In this document: positions 48,414 to 57,265 of the stretch, one piece after another
Layout of the letters: each line of letters starts with the position of its first letter
How positions within the stretch are numbered: position 1 is the stretch's first letter
DNA from: Arthrobacter hankyongi
GTDB lineage: Bacteria > Actinomycetota > Actinomycetes > Actinomycetales > Micrococcaceae
Assembly (NCBI RefSeq): GCF_022012395.1
Contig: NZ_JAKLTQ010000005.1
Coordinates: 124,001 to 188,000 of the forward strand
Direction of reading: 5' to 3'
Length of the DNA stretch: 64,000 nt
Notes under the pieces: generated by a model
What the model was told of the DNA's origin: nothing
What the model saw: only the letters and a program-made list of their open reading frames with translations
Database searches by the model: none
Program-made: the position numbers and the translations under genes

Positions 48414-48792
48414 TCAGAGCCGGACGTAGGCCCAGCCCTCCCACTGGCGCCGGGCGAGGTAGGCGACCGCTGCGGGAACGGTGCCAACGCCGGCCGTCAG
48501 ACCGCCGGCATCCAGTCCTGCCGAGCGCATGCTGTTTTCACAGGCCAGGATCGCGATGCCGTTCCGCAGCAGAACCGCCAGGGATTCACTGAGGTCGGTA
48601 CCGCGTGCGAGGCTGGTTACTGCCGCTCCTTGGACGACAACTTCCAAGCCGACGCCCGTACCGAGGGCCTCGACGGTATTGGCCGCACTGCGCAGTACGC
48701 CTGGCAGGCCCGAGGACGGGCCGGCATGCAGGAGGAGCCCCGGTGCCGGACTGGCAGGCCCGCGGCACGGCCAGGGTGTGCATATGGCTCAT
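48414..48792 (-). pseudogene. DsrE-family protein with a frameshift near its 5' end
   Basis: The frame from 48734 to 48414 gives a DsrE-like protein (HAGPSSGLPGVLRSAANTVEA, VVVQGAAVTSLARGTDLSE, ILACENSMRSAGLDAG, GVGTVPAAVAYLARRQWEGWAYVRL) that includes the sulfur-relay type Cys. The expected start MSHMHTLAVPRA (48792) is in another frame, so one base is lost or gained near 48735. It lies 30 bp after the CstR-like gene and would belong to the same sulfur locus. Confidence 0.72.
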
Positions 48793-48822
48793 GGCATCTC
48801 CTTCACTGCAGGGGACCGGTGG

Positions 48823-49158
<336 letters not shown>

Positions 49159-49202
49159 TCATAGTCGGAACACACCCCCTCCAATCCTTTGAAAGGAATC
49201 CC

Positions 49203-49823
49203 GTGAGCACACCCGCAGCCCCAGCCGTGACCAGCATCGATCCGCAGACCCTGCTGGACTGGATCGACCAGCACCAGGACGTGGCCGTCATCGATGTCCG
49301 CTCGGCCGCCGAATTCGAAACCCTGCACATCAGCGGCTCCTACAACGTGCCGCTGCCGCTGCTCTCCGAGCACACCGACGAACTGGCCCGGCGGCTGGGC
49401 AACCGGGTGGTCCTGGTCTGCCAGTCCGGCGTGCGCGCCGAGCAGGCCCGCCAGCGCCTCGGCGGCGCCGGCCTCGTCTCTGCCTACGTGCTGGCCGGCG
49501 GGGCACCGGGCTTTGCCGCGGCCGGCGGCAACGTCGTCCGCGGGCGTGAACGCTGGGACCTGGAGCGCCAGGTGCGCATGGTGGCCGGTTCCCTCGTGGT
49601 AGCAGGCCTGGCCGGGGGCAGGTTCCTCTCCCCCAAGCTGCGCCTGCTCGCCGGCGCCATCGGAACGGGCCTGACCTTCTCGGCGGCCACCAACACCTGT
49701 GCGATGGGCAAGGCCCTGGCCGCGATGCCATGGAACAAGACCGGGCAGGAGCCCACCCGCGAATCCGCCATCCTGCAGTTCCCGGCACGCGGCGAAGCGG
49801 CACCGGAGTCCCGCGCCTCATGA
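49203..49823 (+). CDS. Rhodanese with DUF2892 membrane tail
   Basis: Sulfurtransferase of 206 aa. The rhodanese domain (residues 15-110) has DVRSAAEFETLHISGSYNVPL and the active-site loop CQSGVRA. The second part (about 120-180) is a DUF2892-like hydrophobic pair of helices, like E. coli YgaP. It probably moves sulfane sulfur at the membrane. GTG start. Its stop overlaps the TauE start (ATGA). Confidence 0.9.
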   Translation: MSTPAAPAVTSIDPQTLLDWIDQHQDVAVIDVRSAAEFETLHISGSYNVPLPLLSEHTDELARRLGNRVVLVCQSGVRAEQARQRLGGAGLVSAYVLAGGAPGFAAAGGNVVRGRERWDLERQVRMVAGSLVVAGLAGGRFLSPKLRLLAGAIGTGLTFSAATNTCAMGKALAAMPWNKTGQEPTRESAILQFPARGEAAPESRAS

Positions 49824-50590
49824 TCACGGCCTTGGCCCTGGGGCTGTTGATCGGCGCGGTACTGGGCCTGGTCGGGGCCGGCGGCTCCATCGTCGCCGTC
49901 CCGGCCCTGGTCTACGGGGTCGGCATGGGCGCGGCGGAGGCAATTCCCATCTCCCTGCTGGTGGTCGGCGCCTCATCCGCAGCCGCAGTGCTGCCGCGGC
50001 TGCGGGGCCAAGTGAACATCCCCATGGCCCTGGCCGTCGGCGCGGCAGGCATTCCGACCGCCTGGGCCGGCACGGCGGCAGGGCGGCTGATCGATCAGGA
50101 CATCCTGATGCTCGCCTTCGCCGCGATCATGGTCCTGGCCGGGATCCGCATGCTCGGCAAGACCCGGGAAGCCAGCGGCCCCTGCAATACCGCCGCCGGC
50201 CCGGCCTGGCGCTCCTGCCTGCCCCGCGCCGTCGCCGTCGGGCTCCTCGTCGGGTTCCTCACCGGACTGCTCGGCGTCGGCGGAGGGTTTCTGATCACCC
50301 CGGCCCTGACCCTGTTCCTGGGTCTGGGCATGGCACAGGCGGTAGGCACCTCGCTGCTGATCATCGTGATGAACTCCGCCGCCGGCTTCAGCGCCCATGC
50401 CGCCGGACTCGCCATCGACTGGCCCATGGTCCTGGCGTTTGCCGTCCCGGCCGTCCTTGGCTCACTGGCAGCGGCCGGCCTGGCCCACCGACTCAAGGAC
50501 CGCCACATCCGCATCACCTTCGCCACGCTCATTTTCACCGTCGCGACAGGCGTTGCGGCCACCACCCTGACCGGCCTCGCCACGGCCTGA
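49820..50590 (+). CDS. TauE/SafE-family sulfur-compound transporter
   Basis: Membrane protein of 256 aa with about seven or eight helices and two copies of the GLVGAGGSIVAVPALVYG / GLLGVGGGFLITPALTLFLG motif of TauE/TSUP permeases. In CST-type operons this protein is thought to export sulfite or thiosulfate made from persulfide. It overlaps the upstream rhodanese by four bases. Confidence 0.9.
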   Translation: MITALALGLLIGAVLGLVGAGGSIVAVPALVYGVGMGAAEAIPISLLVVGASSAAAVLPRLRGQVNIPMALAVGAAGIPTAWAGTAAGRLIDQDILMLAFAAIMVLAGIRMLGKTREASGPCNTAAGPAWRSCLPRAVAVGLLVGFLTGLLGVGGGFLITPALTLFLGLGMAQAVGTSLLIIVMNSAAGFSAHAAGLAIDWPMVLAFAVPAVLGSLAAAGLAHRLKDRHIRITFATLIFTVATGVAATTLTGLATA

Positions 50591-50652
50591 GCCCGCCGCA
50601 AGACCCCGCCCGACGGAACGAACCAGTTCGGAAACAAGGAAACAGAGAAACC

Positions 50653-50949
50653 ATGTCAGAAATCACCATCGACCAAGCCAACGCGCGCCGCGGCAGCGAC
50701 CAGATCCTCGACGTCCGCGAGAGCCTCGAGATCGCCGACGGGATGATCCCCGGCGCCATCCATATTCCGATGGGGGAACTGGGCGCCCGACTGGCCGAAC
50801 TCGACGGATCCCGGCCCGTTATCGCCGTCTGCCGCAGCGGCAACCGCAGCGCCCGCGTGGCCGATGCCCTGAACGAGGCCGGCTTCACCGCCGACACCAT
50901 GGCCGGCGGGATGACCGCCTGGACCCGTGCCGGGCTCCCCGTCCGCTGA
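50653..50949 (+). CDS. Single-domain rhodanese
   Basis: 98-aa rhodanese with LDVRESLEIADGMIPGAIHIPMGEL and the loop CRSGNRS containing the catalytic Cys. It probably passes sulfane sulfur between partners of this locus. A separate operator and start signal follow it, so transcription of the next gene can begin again at 50975-51060. Confidence 0.92.
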   Translation: MSEITIDQANARRGSDQILDVRESLEIADGMIPGAIHIPMGELGARLAELDGSRPVIAVCRSGNRSARVADALNEAGFTADTMAGGMTAWTRAGLPVR

Positions 50950-50974
50950 ATCCTGGACCGCCCTTCCGACGGGA

Positions 50975-50992
50975 ATACCCCCAGGGGTATAT
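50975..50992. promoter_or_regulatory. CstR-type operator 3, upstream of the persulfide dioxygenase
   Basis: ATACCCCCAGGGGTATAT, a near-perfect palindrome almost equal to operator 1. It lies 70 bp before the cstB-like gene, so this gene is likely to have its own CstR-controlled promoter. Confidence 0.82.
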
Positions 50993-51061
50993 CCGTTGTG
51001 ATTAGACAGATCACCCTAAGCGTCCGATCCGAACCTTCCCCCACCCCACCAAGGAGAACAG

Positions 51062-52465
51062 ATGCTCATCGAACGGATTTACGACGAAGACCTGGCCCAG
51101 GCCGGTTACTTCATCGGCTGCCAGGCCAAGGGCGAGGCGGTGGTCGTCGACGCCCGCCGCGATATCGGTGTGTACCGGAAGCTGGCTGCCGCCAATGGCA
51201 TGAAGATCGTCGCCGTGACCGAGACCCACATCCACGCCGACTACCTCTCCGGCACCCGCGAGCTGGCCGCAGCGACCGGGGCGGCAATCTATGTTTCGGG
51301 CGAAGGCGGCGAGGACTGGCAGTATGGGTTCGACGCCGAACGGCTGCACGACGGCGATGCGATCGCGATCGGCAACATCACCATCCAGGCCCTGCACACT
51401 CCGGGCCACACCCCCGAACACCTGTCCTTCCTGATCACCGACGGCGCTTTCAGCGACCAGCCCGGCTACCTGCTCTCCGGTGACTTCGTCTTCTCCGGCG
51501 ATCTGGGCCGGCCGGACCTGCTGGATGAAGCCGCCGGGGGCATCGACACCCGGTTCGAGGGGGCGAAGGATCTGTTCAGAAGCCTGCAGACCAAGTTCCT
51601 GACCCTGCCCGACCACGTCCAGGTCCACCCGGGCCACGGCTCGGGCAGCGCCTGCGGCAAGGCCTTGGGCGCTATCCCCTCCACCACCGTCGGCTACGAG
51701 CGGCTCTATGCCTGGTGGGGCCCGTACGTGGCTGCCAACGATGAACAGGGCTTCATCGACGAACTGCTCGAGGGCCAGCCCGATGCCCACGCCTACTTCG
51801 GCCGGATGAAGCGGCAGAACCGGCTCGGTCCGGAGATCATTGGCGAACGCGCGCCGCTGCCCGAACTGGAGAACCAGTCCGTCGCCGCGGACCTGGCAGC
51901 CGGCAGGGTCACGTTTGTCGACACCCGGCCCAACGCCGAGGTCCACCAGGGTACCGTCGCCGGGGCCTTGAACATCCCGATGGGCAACAAGGCCGCCAGC
52001 TTCGGCGCCTGGGCCTACGACCCGGAGACCGACAACCGGCCCCTAGTCCTGCTCGCCCTCAGCCAGGAAGCGGCGCAGGACATGCGGGACCATTTGGTCC
52101 GGGTGGGCATCGACAACGTCGCCGGCTACACCACCGGCCTCGGAGGTCTGCCCGCCGCAACACCGCGGCTGATCCAGCCCGAGGAACTTGAGGGCTTCGA
52201 CGCCGCGCTGCTTCTGGACGTGCGCAACAAGACCGAGTACGCCGCCGGCCACATCCCCGGCTCGAAGCAGCTCAGCGCCGGCCGTGTGCTGTGGAACCTG
52301 GACCAACTGCCGGCCGAAGGCACTATCGTGACGTACTGCCAAAGCGGGGTGCGCAACTCCGTAGCCGCCAGCGCCCTGCGCCGTGCCGGCTACGACGTCG
52401 TCGAACTCGACGGCAGCTACGCAGCCTGGACCGCCTGGCAGGAATCGATGGCGTCGATACACTGA
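51062..52465 (+). CDS. cstB: CstB-like persulfide dioxygenase-rhodanese fusion
   Basis: Oxidises persulfide to sulfite and converts it with a second sulfane sulfur to thiosulfate. It has 467 aa. The N-terminal MBL-fold (1-240) has THIHADYLSG in place of the usual HxHxDH, then HTPGHTPEH and the metal Asp in SGDFVFSGDLG. A first rhodanese-like domain (about 265-360) has no catalytic Cys (LVLLALSQEA). The second (about 370-467) has CQSGVRNS. The same three-part plan, with one inactive rhodanese, is that of S. aureus CstB. Confidence 0.9.
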   Translation: MLIERIYDEDLAQAGYFIGCQAKGEAVVVDARRDIGVYRKLAAANGMKIVAVTETHIHADYLSGTRELAAATGAAIYVSGEGGEDWQYGFDAERLHDGDAIAIGNITIQALHTPGHTPEHLSFLITDGAFSDQPGYLLSGDFVFSGDLGRPDLLDEAAGGIDTRFEGAKDLFRSLQTKFLTLPDHVQVHPGHGSGSACGKALGAIPSTTVGYERLYAWWGPYVAANDEQGFIDELLEGQPDAHAYFGRMKRQNRLGPEIIGERAPLPELENQSVAADLAAGRVTFVDTRPNAEVHQGTVAGALNIPMGNKAASFGAWAYDPETDNRPLVLLALSQEAAQDMRDHLVRVGIDNVAGYTTGLGGLPAATPRLIQPEELEGFDAALLLDVRNKTEYAAGHIPGSKQLSAGRVLWNLDQLPAEGTIVTYCQSGVRNSVAASALRRAGYDVVELDGSYAAWTAWQESMASIH

Positions 52466-52541
52466 CCCGGAATCAGGATCAGGAACTTCACGTCAGCAGC
52501 GGGCGGGCCTGCCGGCCCGCCCGCTGGCATCAGGCTGGTAC

Positions 52542-53090
52542 TCACCGGCCCGGCAGGCCGGTGCTGGCGAGCATCTTCTCGAATTCCGGCTCGGTGATTC
52601 TGCTGATCTTCTGCAGTTCGGCTCCGAAGTAGTTGATCCAGTCGCAGGCCCCGGCCGCGTCCTCGCGCCGCCCGCGCCGCCACAGGTCCAGGGCTTCACA
52701 CCATTTGCGGGCGGCCAGCAGACGCAGGCTGCGGTACTTGGCGCCCTCGGCCTCGACTACCCCGTACCGTTCCAGTTCGAGTTCCAGCTCCGGGCAGAGG
52801 CGGCCTCCCTCGGAGTAGGTACCGGGCTGCAGCCTGCCGGAGGCCGTGCCGTGCCGGGGCGATTCCAGGACCGCGGCCACCCGTTCGGCATAGGCCGCCT
52901 CGTCCGGGTCATGGAACCGCTCCCAGCGCGCCGCGGCGGCCTCCGGCCACCAGCGCCGGTGACGGTTTCCGTGTGCGCCGAGCCTCAGGTCCGGGCCGTC
53001 AGCTGTGCCGACATACAGCAGGGCCCCGTGCCGGTCATAGATCCGGTACAGGTAGGTGTTCCGCACGGTCGGGTTGTTCCGGTGGATCAT
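52542..53090 (-). CDS. GIY-YIG-like domain protein
   Basis: 182 aa from ATG 53090 (after GGGAGGCACG). The N-terminus TYLYRIYDRHGALLYVGTADGP resembles the GIY-YIG nuclease core (LYRIYD...YVGTA) but the Arg/Glu catalytic residues downstream are not clearly placed. It has a C-terminal helical part rich in Arg and Trp. It may be a degenerate nuclease or DNA-binding protein; function unknown. Confidence 0.65.
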   Translation of the reverse strand: MIHRNNPTVRNTYLYRIYDRHGALLYVGTADGPDLRLGAHGNRHRRWWPEAAAARWERFHDPDEAAYAERVAAVLESPRHGTASGRLQPGTYSEGGRLCPELELELERYGVVEAEGAKYRSLRLLAARKWCEALDLWRRGRREDAAGACDWINYFGAELQKISRITEPEFEKMLASTGLPGR

Positions 53091-53239
53091 CGTGCCTCCC
53101 TCTCGGGGTCCGTCCCCCGGCCCTGGTTTGGCCGGTGCCAGACAGCCATTCTCGCCCCGGATCACGCAACGGTCATGCAGGAAGCGAGCTCAATCGTTTC
53201 CCCGGCGCGCCGCGCAGGCTCGGCGCTGTGCCATTCCGG

Positions 53240-53938
53240 CTATTGCAGGGTGTAGAACTTCGCCGGCATCCAGGACACCGGATGCGTCTGGGTGCCCTGT
53301 GCTTGGCTTAGTGCACTGATCATCTTTCCGTGACCGGTGTAGATGCCCACGTGCGAGCCATGATTCTGGACAACCAGGTCACCGGGCCTCGGCTTGGACG
53401 TCCGGGTCATCGCGGTCCATTGCTTGATCCGCGGCAGCGTCACCCCGGCCTTGGAGTAAACCCACCCCACGAAGCCCGAGCAATCCCAGCCGCGCGGACT
53501 GGTGCCGCCCCAGGCATAGGGCTTGCCGATCCCCTTCCGCGCCATCGAGACGATCCTGCCGGCTCTGGCTGCCTTGCTTGCCAAACGCTTCCTGGTGGCC
53601 GCCTGCTTTTGGGCGGCTTTGGTCTTCTTCGCCCATGGCTTCTTCGTTTTCGACGCCTTCGAGGCGGCGGACACACGTACCAGACTCGCCAAGGCGCCGG
53701 TAGGCACGGAAAATGTGCGGGACAGCGGCGTTCCGGACTTCTCTGCCAGCGCCAAAGTCGGACCTGTGTGGGCTGGAATTGTGGCCACGGCGGCAGTGCC
53801 GAGGGCGAGCAGCAGGCCGGTGGCAGCCGCCACCAGTGCGTGTATCCGAGGGGCGGTCTTACGAGGTGAGGCGAGCCGCCTTTCACGACCTGCGGGATTC
53901 TCGGCGCTGCTTTGGCCGAAGCCTTCGCGTAAAGTCAT
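53240..53938 (-). CDS. Secreted NlpC/P60 peptidoglycan hydrolase
   Basis: 232 aa from ATG 53938 (MTLREGFGQSS). There is a signal-type helix at about 33-54, a basic linker rich in Lys/Ala/Arg (KKPWAKKTKAAQKQAATRKR), then the NlpC/P60 domain with the Cys in WDCSGFVGWVYSKAG and His in GSHVGIYTGHGKMI. It would cleave peptide cross-bridges in the wall. Its leader has three hairpins, one holding the ribosome site next to its stem. Confidence 0.9.
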   Translation of the reverse strand: MTLREGFGQSSAENPAGRERRLASPRKTAPRIHALVAAATGLLLALGTAAVATIPAHTGPTLALAEKSGTPLSRTFSVPTGALASLVRVSAASKASKTKKPWAKKTKAAQKQAATRKRLASKAARAGRIVSMARKGIGKPYAWGGTSPRGWDCSGFVGWVYSKAGVTLPRIKQWTAMTRTSKPRPGDLVVQNHGSHVGIYTGHGKMISALSQAQGTQTHPVSWMPAKFYTLQ

Positions 53939-53947
53939 AAGTACTCC

Positions 53948-54054
53948 GGGGTTGGGGACAGTTCCTACCTCTAGGTATCCCAACCCCTGACAGACGTCAT
54001 ACGTCTGTGACCTGAGGCTTAGTGGCCGATGGCCGCGCTTGCTTTAGCGCGGCC
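53948..54054 (-). promoter_or_regulatory. Structured leader of the NlpC/P60 gene (three hairpins)
   Basis: Hairpin 1: GGGGTTGGG at 53948-53956 pairs with 53979-53987, with an inner TACC/GGTA stem (53966-53977). Hairpin 2: ACAGACGT/ACGTCTGT (53990-54008). Hairpin 3: GGCCGCGCT/AGCGCGGCC (54031-54054). The GGAG before the ATG touches hairpin 1. NlpC/P60 genes of Actinobacteria are often under c-di-AMP (ydaO) riboswitches, and TGGTGCCCCAGGGAAT at about 54070 is vaguely like one, but I cannot confirm the consensus. Confidence 0.55.
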
Positions 54055-54074
54055 CACCGGCATTCCCTGGGGCA

Positions 54075-54593
54075 CCAAGAAGGCATACGGCGGACCGCAC
54101 GCACAGCCTAGCCACCGCTTCCGCCGGTAGACCGCAGCATTGGCGCAGGATTTCCCGGCTATCGTCTCAAGCCTGGTCTCCCGGATTTGCCCGGGACCAG
54201 TCCGAAACCGCCTTCGCCACGGCCGTCGTCGTACGCCCGTCCCACGCACACGCTCCCATCAGCACAGGACGTCCAGCCGGCTCACCTGGAATCTAATCCC
54301 CTGCTCCCCCGCGCCACTGACCATGGTCCCAGGGTCCGCGACCGGGCAGGCAGGGTGGTGAAGAGCTCCTACGGCCAGTTCTTCCGGGGATCAGCGCCAG
54401 GGAAGGGTCCCTATGCCGTCGTTCCACTCGAATCGATGCCGTTTGCCGGTGCGCAGACACGCCCTCGACTCCGCCTTTTGGCCCGCGTGGAGATCCCACA
54501 GGGACTTTCCCGGATGGTTCCCCAAGAGCGTACGGCCGCGTGAGAACACCGGGCTGCTGGTCATGGATCGCTAGAGCGGCTCCTGATGGCTCG
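54075..54593. other. Gene-free stretch
   Basis: About 500 bp between the leader of the NlpC/P60 gene and the end of the membrane-protein operon. Open frames exist on both strands but none looks like protein-coding sequence, and no RNA gene is recognised. Confidence 0.5.
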
Positions 54594-55124
54594 TCATGAC
54601 GGTTCCCGGCCCGGTGCCCGGGAACCGTCCTGAACGTCCGCATCGCGAATGACCGCCGCCCGCCCCACTCCCGCGGCCATGCCCACGATCATGCCCACGC
54701 CGAGCGGGAAGGCCCAGGTGCCGGGGACCAGCGAGCAAGCGACCGCCGAGGTCAGCAGCGCAAACCCGATCATGAACACCAGGACGTGGAGCCACTGCCG
54801 GCGCACCGGACGCAGCAGCAATCCCAGGATCAGTGCTGCCGGCGCACCGATCAACACGGCGGTGAATAAGCTGAACAGCACCACCACGCCCCAGTAACTC
54901 CAGGCCTGGGAACCCGGCGAGGAGAGCGAAGCGATGATGGTGACCAGCAGGGAAAAGACAAGCCACACCCCGAAGGACACCAGCCAACCCTTAATTAGTG
55001 CATAGGCTCCCAGCGTGACCCGGTGGTGCGCCGGACAAGGCTTCTCCGAGTGCCGGCGGTGAAGGATCTCCTCGTTCCCTGGCCACGCGAACCGCGGATG
55101 ATCAGCCGGCCTGCCCCTGGCCAC
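54594..55124 (-). CDS. Membrane protein of unknown function
   Basis: 176 aa from GTG 55124, with a GGTGGGG site and only four bases after the stop of the upstream gene. About four transmembrane helices (WLVSFGVWLVFSLLVTIIAS; SYWGVVVLFSLFTAVLIG; LHVLVFMIGFALLTSAVACS; FPLGVGMIVGMAAGVG). The spacing makes it part of an operon with the gene at 55129-56055. Confidence 0.7.
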   Translation of the reverse strand: MARGRPADHPRFAWPGNEEILHRRHSEKPCPAHHRVTLGAYALIKGWLVSFGVWLVFSLLVTIIASLSSPGSQAWSYWGVVVLFSLFTAVLIGAPAALILGLLLRPVRRQWLHVLVFMIGFALLTSAVACSLVPGTWAFPLGVGMIVGMAAGVGRAAVIRDADVQDGSRAPGREPS

Positions 55125-55128
55125 AGGC

Positions 55129-56055
55129 TTACCCCACCGGTCGCCGTCGTCGATCCAACCGGCGCATGGCAATACCGAGGACCACCACGATGACAGCGAG
55201 GACCACAAGCGCTAGGGATCCGCCCCGGAACCCGAGCGCGCCGCCGAACACCTGCGCACCGTACGCCGCCATTTCCGCCGGACGGCCGGCGAGAACCCGA
55301 GTTCCGGCCGCAGCACTGATAGCGGTGAACGCGGCCGGTCCGATCCATAGCACGAGCAGGCTGCCGACCACTGCGAACAGTTTGCCGCTCGTGCCGAATC
55401 CGCACCATACCACCGCGAGCCCCACGATGATGGCGGGAAGCCAACGCAACGCTCCGAGCAGCACCGTGTGCGAATCAGTTGCGACGGTGCCGAAGGGCAG
55501 GATGATTCCACCCAGCCACGCACCGGCGAGCACGCCGGCGATGCTCAGGCCAACCGCTGCCCCGGCCTTGGGTGGCCGGGCGATGAGCAGCAGCACGAGG
55601 ATCCCGATCAGAATCGCCGCAACCGTCCCGGCAACCAACGCGGTGAGATACAACTCCGCAGTGGAGGTCTCACTCAATCCGCGTGAAAGTGTGAGGGTGG
55701 TTTGGACGACGGCAATTGCCTGCACCACGACCACACCGACGGTGATCGCGCCCGGTGCGGATCGGCCGAGATTTGCGCGAGTTGCTCTGGCGAAACATCC
55801 AGCGAGTCCTGATCCCATGACGATCATCGCGACCAGGAGTGTCAGTGCATACTGGCTGAACGGCAGCAGGGCAATTGGCATCTGCTCCGGGGGTGTTTGA
55901 ACTGCCCAAAGATTTTGCAGTAGAAGGCGCATGCCCGTGATGAGCCACGGCAGCAGCCCAAGGGTCGCCAACGCTGCCCCGACGAACAGGCTCAGAAGGA
56001 CACCTATTGCTTTCAGGCGCAGGGACGTGCCGTCAGAAACTGTCGTGGGTCGCAT
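55129..56055 (-). CDS. Multi-spanning membrane protein of unknown function
   Basis: 308 aa with about nine predicted helices and a basic C-terminus (RRLDRRRRPVG). The distribution of Gly/Ala/Val-rich helices is like DUF-type membrane proteins of Arthrobacter; no domain is recognised. First gene of a two-gene operon. Confidence 0.75.
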   Translation of the reverse strand: MRPTTVSDGTSLRLKAIGVLLSLFVGAALATLGLLPWLITGMRLLLQNLWAVQTPPEQMPIALLPFSQYALTLLVAMIVMGSGLAGCFARATRANLGRSAPGAITVGVVVVQAIAVVQTTLTLSRGLSETSTAELYLTALVAGTVAAILIGILVLLLIARPPKAGAAVGLSIAGVLAGAWLGGIILPFGTVATDSHTVLLGALRWLPAIIVGLAVVWCGFGTSGKLFAVVGSLLVLWIGPAAFTAISAAAGTRVLAGRPAEMAAYGAQVFGGALGFRGGSLALVVLAVIVVVLGIAMRRLDRRRRPVG

Positions 56056-56174
56056 GACGCAAGCCTAGTCCGCGGTGTTCACGCCGTTTGCCCGCTGACT
56101 GTCCGTTGGCTGGATTGGCACCTCCCGTCCGCATAGGGCCCCTAAGGGGCTGTGGAAAACCGCAGGTGCTGCAT

Positions 56175-56840
56175 ATGCTCTCGGTGATCCGCAACGAGGA
56201 CATCAGGTATCCGATCTCCGCCGTCGCAGAGGAGACGGACGGGACGGGCCGCCGATCCCGGGCCAAGATCTGGGTCAGCAACAGAGCGCATTCCTGGAAG
56301 GTTGGGAAGGGTGACCAGGTCACCTCCGACAATCCGGGCAACGGTTTGGTATTCCAGCCCGGGGATCCTAGTGAGGATTTAGGGCGGAAACATGATGGCT
56401 GGATGCCACGGGTCGTCCAACTGTCCTATCCGCTTCGACTGCGCATTTGGAACGGATACGCCGATGACCTGCGGATCACGGGAGCGGACCGCCGGGACGG
56501 CGGGGTGCTGTTGGCCCTGGCGTACCGCGAGGACGAAGCGTTCACAGCCACGACGTTGTTCGACGGCGGGTACGGCGTGGTGACCGAGTTCCGGCAGCCG
56601 TCGGGTTCGCTGATCCTGACCGGCCTCCGGACAGACATTCCGGCCCGGAGCAGGCAGCCTGGCCGGAATGATGTCCGCACGGACTCCCGGCCAGGCCGGG
56701 AATCCGGCCCGGCCAGCCGTCCGCTATTGGCCGGGCGCCCGGTAGGAAGGTGTTTTGCTGGCAGCGGCGTCGAGATCTTCGGGCGTCATCAGCGGGGTCA
56801 GCCGCAGACTTACCGCGCCGCTGGAATTGATCATCAGTGA
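56175..56840 (+). CDS. Hypothetical protein (weakly supported)
   Basis: Reading frame of about 222 codons from ATG 56175 (MLSVIRNEDIRYPISAVAEETDG). It has varied composition (RIWNGYADDLRITGADR, LALAYREDEAFTATTLFDGG) and mixed hydrophobic and polar residues, more like a protein than a shadow. The last 100 bases overlap the convergent GYD gene, so the true gene may end earlier or be broken. No family recognised. Confidence 0.35.
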   Translation: MLSVIRNEDIRYPISAVAEETDGTGRRSRAKIWVSNRAHSWKVGKGDQVTSDNPGNGLVFQPGDPSEDLGRKHDGWMPRVVQLSYPLRLRIWNGYADDLRITGADRRDGGVLLALAYREDEAFTATTLFDGGYGVVTEFRQPSGSLILTGLRTDIPARSRQPGRNDVRTDSRPGRESGPASRPLLAGRPVGRCFAGSGVEIFGRHQRGQPQTYRAAGIDHQ

Positions 56841-57044
56841 AAGCGCTGCGGCGCTGGACTGATCCGGTATGTCGAAGACGCCCAGGACATCTGTCTCACC
56901 GAAGGCGTAGTACATACATTCCAGCGATCCCCCTACGGACTCCAGGGCTTGGACAACTGCTGCCTGCCGTTTAGTCCCGCCCTCTTGCATCAAGCCTTTG
57001 ATTCCCTGGCCGACGTAGTTTGCCTGGAACAAATACTTGGTCAT
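56724..57044 (-). CDS. GYD-domain protein
   Basis: 106-aa small alpha/beta protein with the GYD pattern: MTKYLFQANYVGQGIKGLMQEGG, CMYYAFGETDVLGVFDIPD and LRLTPLMTPEDLDAA. It is a dimeric ferredoxin-like fold protein; function unknown. The first Met (57086) would add 14 residues with no family match, so ATG 57044 is preferred. Confidence 0.85.
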   Translation of the reverse strand: MTKYLFQANYVGQGIKGLMQEGGTKRQAAVVQALESVGGSLECMYYAFGETDVLGVFDIPDQSSAAALSLMINSSGAVSLRLTPLMTPEDLDAAASKTPSYRAPGQ

Positions 57045-57265
57045 GATCCATTCCTGTTCTGCCGATGTCCAGAACACGAACCCCATCCGGGCACCCCGGA
57101 CACCGAGGGGAAGGGCTCTGGAGTTCTCCCCGCCAAGGGGCTGTGGCCGAGTCTAGGCCTCCCCCTCAGTCCTGACAACAGCCGACGCCCCGGTTCCAGG
57201 CCTGCCCGATTCCGCTGCGGCGTCCCGCCGAACCTGGCAGACCAGGACGGCGGGACACGGTCCGG

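Noticed and set aside
54140-54590. Protein genes in the gap (several frames of 70-120 codons)
   Set aside because: They are rich in Arg/Pro/Gly as expected for shadow frames in GC-rich DNA, and none has a family match or a good start site.
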